Source: an uncultured Porphyromonadaceae bacterium
Lineage (GTDB): Bacteria; Bacteroidota; Bacteroidia; Bacteroidales; Muribaculaceae
Length of the DNA stretch: 8,614 nucleotides
Reading direction: 5' to 3'
Assembly (NCBI GenBank): GCA_947175225.1
Contig: CAMWLX010000128.1
Coordinates: 1-8,614 of the forward strand
Positions 6,940 to 8,614 of this stretch are shown here, one piece after another. Every line of letters starts with the position of its first letter. Within the stretch, counting starts at the first letter, position 1. Made by a program: the position numbers and the translations under genes. Under the pieces are notes generated by a model. It was not told the DNA's origin. It made no database searches and was given only the letters and a program-made list of their open reading frames with translations.

Positions 6940-7515
6940 ATGGCAAAACTAAGTTTAACATTTAGATTTTTAAGAGCTATCGGCCTTAATTATTCTGAAG
7001 AGGAATATGGTCAGGTAGGACTTTTGACAGTTATTGGAAAATTCTGTGCCAATCCTTATCATGCACTTCTTCAGAGCATGATGGACTGGGTCATATTCGC
7101 ACCTGTAGCAGCAAGGATGGTACGTCCGTGGCTATTAAGAAAAATGGGAGCCAAGGTGGGAAAGGATGTGTTTATCGGCGATCATTGTAGATTTGACTTG
7201 AATCATGCGGATATGATAACCTTGGAGGATCATGTTCATATTACTAGTGGAACCAGAATCTTGTGTCATAGACGCAACATGGATAATTACAGGATTGGAG
7301 ATGACTCAGCAAAACTTCCATATCATGTTTTACCTGTGGTCTTTAAAAAGGGAAGTATGATTGGAATGGAGTCAATGGTGATGCCTGGGGTTACCGTGGG
7401 GGAAGGTGCCATTATAGGAGCAGCCGCCCTTGTGGTAAAGGATATTCCGGATTGGACTATGGCCGTAGGTGCACCTGCAAAAGTTGTTAAGGCAATACAG
7501 GAGAGGTCAGAATAA
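6940..7515 (+). CDS. Hexapeptide-repeat (left-handed beta-helix) acyltransferase
   Basis: With the ATG at 6940 the product is 191 residues, usual for the LbetaH acetyltransferase family. A TTG two codons upstream (6934) is an unlikely start. Residues 1-69 form a less conserved, partly hydrophobic N-terminal part. From about 70 the hexapeptide pattern begins with MGAKVGKDVFIGDHC (69-83) and ITLEDHVHITSGTRIL (93-108), and continues in GSMIGMESMVMPGVTVGEGA (138-157), IIGAAALVVKDIP (158-170) and the typical end AVGAPAKVVK (175-184). H110 in LCHRR lies where the catalytic His is usually found. Such enzymes transfer acetyl or another short acyl group from acyl-CoA to a sugar hydroxyl or amine, normally as trimers in the cytoplasm. 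The acceptor is probably a nucleotide sugar or lipid-linked glycan of this locus. The deacetylase gene follows after only 10 bases, so the two are almost certainly cotranscribed. Confidence 0.9.
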   Translation: MAKLSLTFRFLRAIGLNYSEEEYGQVGLLTVIGKFCANPYHALLQSMMDWVIFAPVAARMVRPWLLRKMGAKVGKDVFIGDHCRFDLNHADMITLEDHVHITSGTRILCHRRNMDNYRIGDDSAKLPYHVLPVVFKKGSMIGMESMVMPGVTVGEGAIIGAAALVVKDIPDWTMAVGAPAKVVKAIQERSE

Positions 7516-7525
7516 AATTACCGCA

Positions 7526-8374
7526 ATGAACATACTGACTTTTGACATCGAGGAATGGTTTCACCTTCTCGACAATGATTCCACACGCTCAGAAGAGCAA
7601 TGGAAGACGTACGAAGTACGCATCCATGAAAATATTGACCGTATATTTCGGATTCTTGAGGATACGAATACTAAAGCCACATTCTTCATTATCGGATGGA
7701 TTGCCAAGACTTACCCAGAGGTGGTGAAGTATATTGCTGAGAAGTATGAGATAGGTTCTCATACCATGACCCATCAGCTTGTGTGGCAGCAGACACCTGA
7801 GGAATTCCGGCAGGATGTTGATTCTTCAATCAAACTGCTTCAGGACTTGACGGGGCAATCGATAAAGTATTTCCGCGCCCCGGGATTCTCTATCCGTGAA
7901 AGCGAAGCATGGGCGTTCGAGACATTGTATGATTTGGGAGTCGAGGTGGACTGCTCAATCTTTCCTGCCCATCATGCCCACGGTGGCATGGCATCATACG
8001 GCAAAGGTGAGCCTGCCATCATCGAAGTCAACGGCAAGCGGATAAAGGAGTTCCCCATCAGTATGCGTGAGGTGTATGGTCATCATCTTATTTATTCTGG
8101 TGGTGGCTATTTCCGCTTGTTTCCTTATGGCCTGATTAAAAAGTGGGCTAAGGATGATTCTGACTATCTGCTGAGCTATATTCATCCGCGTGACCTTGAT
8201 GCCGGACAGCCGATGATTAAGGAATTACCTCTTTCTCGCAAGTTTAAAAGCTATGTAGGTCTCAAAGGTGCGGAAAAGAAACTGAGAAAGTTTCTCATAG
8301 ACTTCAACTTTACTGACCTCAGTACTGCGGTTGCAGATTATGATTGGAATAAGGCAAAAAAAATAAATTTGTAA
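7526..8374 (+). CDS. Polysaccharide deacetylase (NodB homology domain)
   Basis: The 282-residue product has the NodB/CE4 motifs in order: TFDIEEWF (5-12, catalytic Asp plus acidic metal ligand), ATFFIIGWIA (51-60), GSHTMTHQL (77-85, the metal-binding H-x3-H pair H79 and H83), FRAPGFSI (116-123), VDCSIFP (141-147), KEFPIS (174-179) and LSYIHPRDLD (216-225, with H220 as likely catalytic acid). The form resembles the subgroup carrying a DUF3473-type C-terminal part that is common in exopolysaccharide loci. It should remove an N- or O-acetyl group from a glycan in a metal-dependent reaction. No signal peptide is visible, so it probably acts on an intracellular, lipid-linked intermediate. The frame could open at a GTG at 7469, but that would overlap the acyltransferase by 47 bases and add 19 residues ahead of the conserved start, so the ATG at 7526 is preferred. 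The gap to the previous gene is 10 bases. Confidence 0.93.
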   Translation: MNILTFDIEEWFHLLDNDSTRSEEQWKTYEVRIHENIDRIFRILEDTNTKATFFIIGWIAKTYPEVVKYIAEKYEIGSHTMTHQLVWQQTPEEFRQDVDSSIKLLQDLTGQSIKYFRAPGFSIRESEAWAFETLYDLGVEVDCSIFPAHHAHGGMASYGKGEPAIIEVNGKRIKEFPISMREVYGHHLIYSGGGYFRLFPYGLIKKWAKDDSDYLLSYIHPRDLDAGQPMIKELPLSRKFKSYVGLKGAEKKLRKFLIDFNFTDLSTAVADYDWNKAKKINL

Positions 8375-8614
8375 TATAGAATATATTTCTTTAACGTGAG
8401 TTTGACATAAAAACTGCTTAATTATGGCAGACATTTTCCTTGTTATTTGTAATTGATATATAACGATTTACAAGTATAATAAAAACATTGTATTGCCTCT
8501 GCAATCAATATAACCATAAGATATCCGTTATGAGAAGAACCATAATCATTATTTCTATTTAATGAATAGTTATCAGTACCACATTTTTTCTCCTTATCGT
8601 GTCTGCCCTTTAGG
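8375..8614. other. A+T-rich tail of the window, no gene recognised
   Basis: No open frame of useful length is found on either strand in these 240 bases. Short + strand peptides such as the one starting ATGAGAAGAACC at 8530 end after about 10 codons. An imperfect stem around ATTGCCTCTGCAAT (8492-8505, 5-bp core, extended by a few pairs with a bulge) has no T-run behind it and is not called a terminator. The stretch probably separates this gene set from the next part of the locus, and may hold a promoter I cannot identify. Confidence 0.45.

Noticed and set aside
7469..7525. GTG-initiated extension of the polysaccharide deacetylase
   Set aside because: It would overlap the acyltransferase gene and add 19 residues before the conserved MNILTFDIEEWF start; the ATG at 7526 fits the family.
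8488..8508. Hairpin around ATTGCCTCTGCAAT as terminator of the cluster
   Set aside because: The stem is short and bulged, no T-run follows, and it lies more than 100 bases beyond the last stop codon.
1..8614. CRISPR array, tRNA, rRNA or toxin-antitoxin genes
   Set aside because: No regularly spaced direct repeats, no tRNA- or rRNA-like sequence, and no small gene pair of that kind was seen on either strand.

Overview
The window looks like part of a capsule, exopolysaccharide or O-antigen-type glycan locus of a Bacteroidota bacterium, probably of the order Bacteroidales. The evidence is the gene content, A+T-rich gaps, ATG starts with almost no well-placed Shine-Dalgarno sequences, and a deacetylase with a TFDIEEWF-type start like those I know from Bacteroidales glycan loci. 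The genus cannot be fixed from the sequence. All eight supported genes lie on the + strand. Both ends are cut from a larger locus: no flippase, polymerase, initiating sugar-phosphate transferase, chain-length regulator or nucleotide-sugar enzyme is visible.

Layout: (1) 2-484, C-terminal 160 residues of a GT4-like glycosyltransferase whose start lies outside the window. (2) 587-2020, an exported protein with a predicted right-handed beta-helix, possibly acting on a polysaccharide. (3) 2067-2978, a TupA-like ATP-grasp protein. (4) 3046-4206, a CapA-family protein related to poly-gamma-glutamate synthesis proteins. (5) 4231-5286 and (6) 5570-6682, two complete GT4-type glycosyltransferases with intact E-x7-E motifs. 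(7) 6940-7515, a left-handed beta-helix (hexapeptide-repeat) acyltransferase. (8) 7526-8374, a NodB-type polysaccharide deacetylase. The last 240 bases show no convincing gene.

A reasonable joint reading is that the three glycosyltransferases build a repeat unit in the cytoplasm, the acyltransferase and deacetylase set its acyl/acetyl pattern, and the beta-helix protein acts on polymer outside the cytoplasm. The least ordinary part is the adjacency of a TupA-like ATP-grasp and a CapA-family protein. Founding members of both families are linked to glutamate-containing envelope polymers, so amino-acid or peptide decoration of the glycan is a testable idea, though not shown here.

The gaps after the two complete glycosyltransferases (283 and 257 bases) are long for this compact locus. 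The second holds a sequence resembling an insertion-sequence end and may be a scar of past rearrangement. Base composition looks uneven by eye, with genes 1 and 5 more A+T rich than genes 2-4, which fits a mosaic locus.
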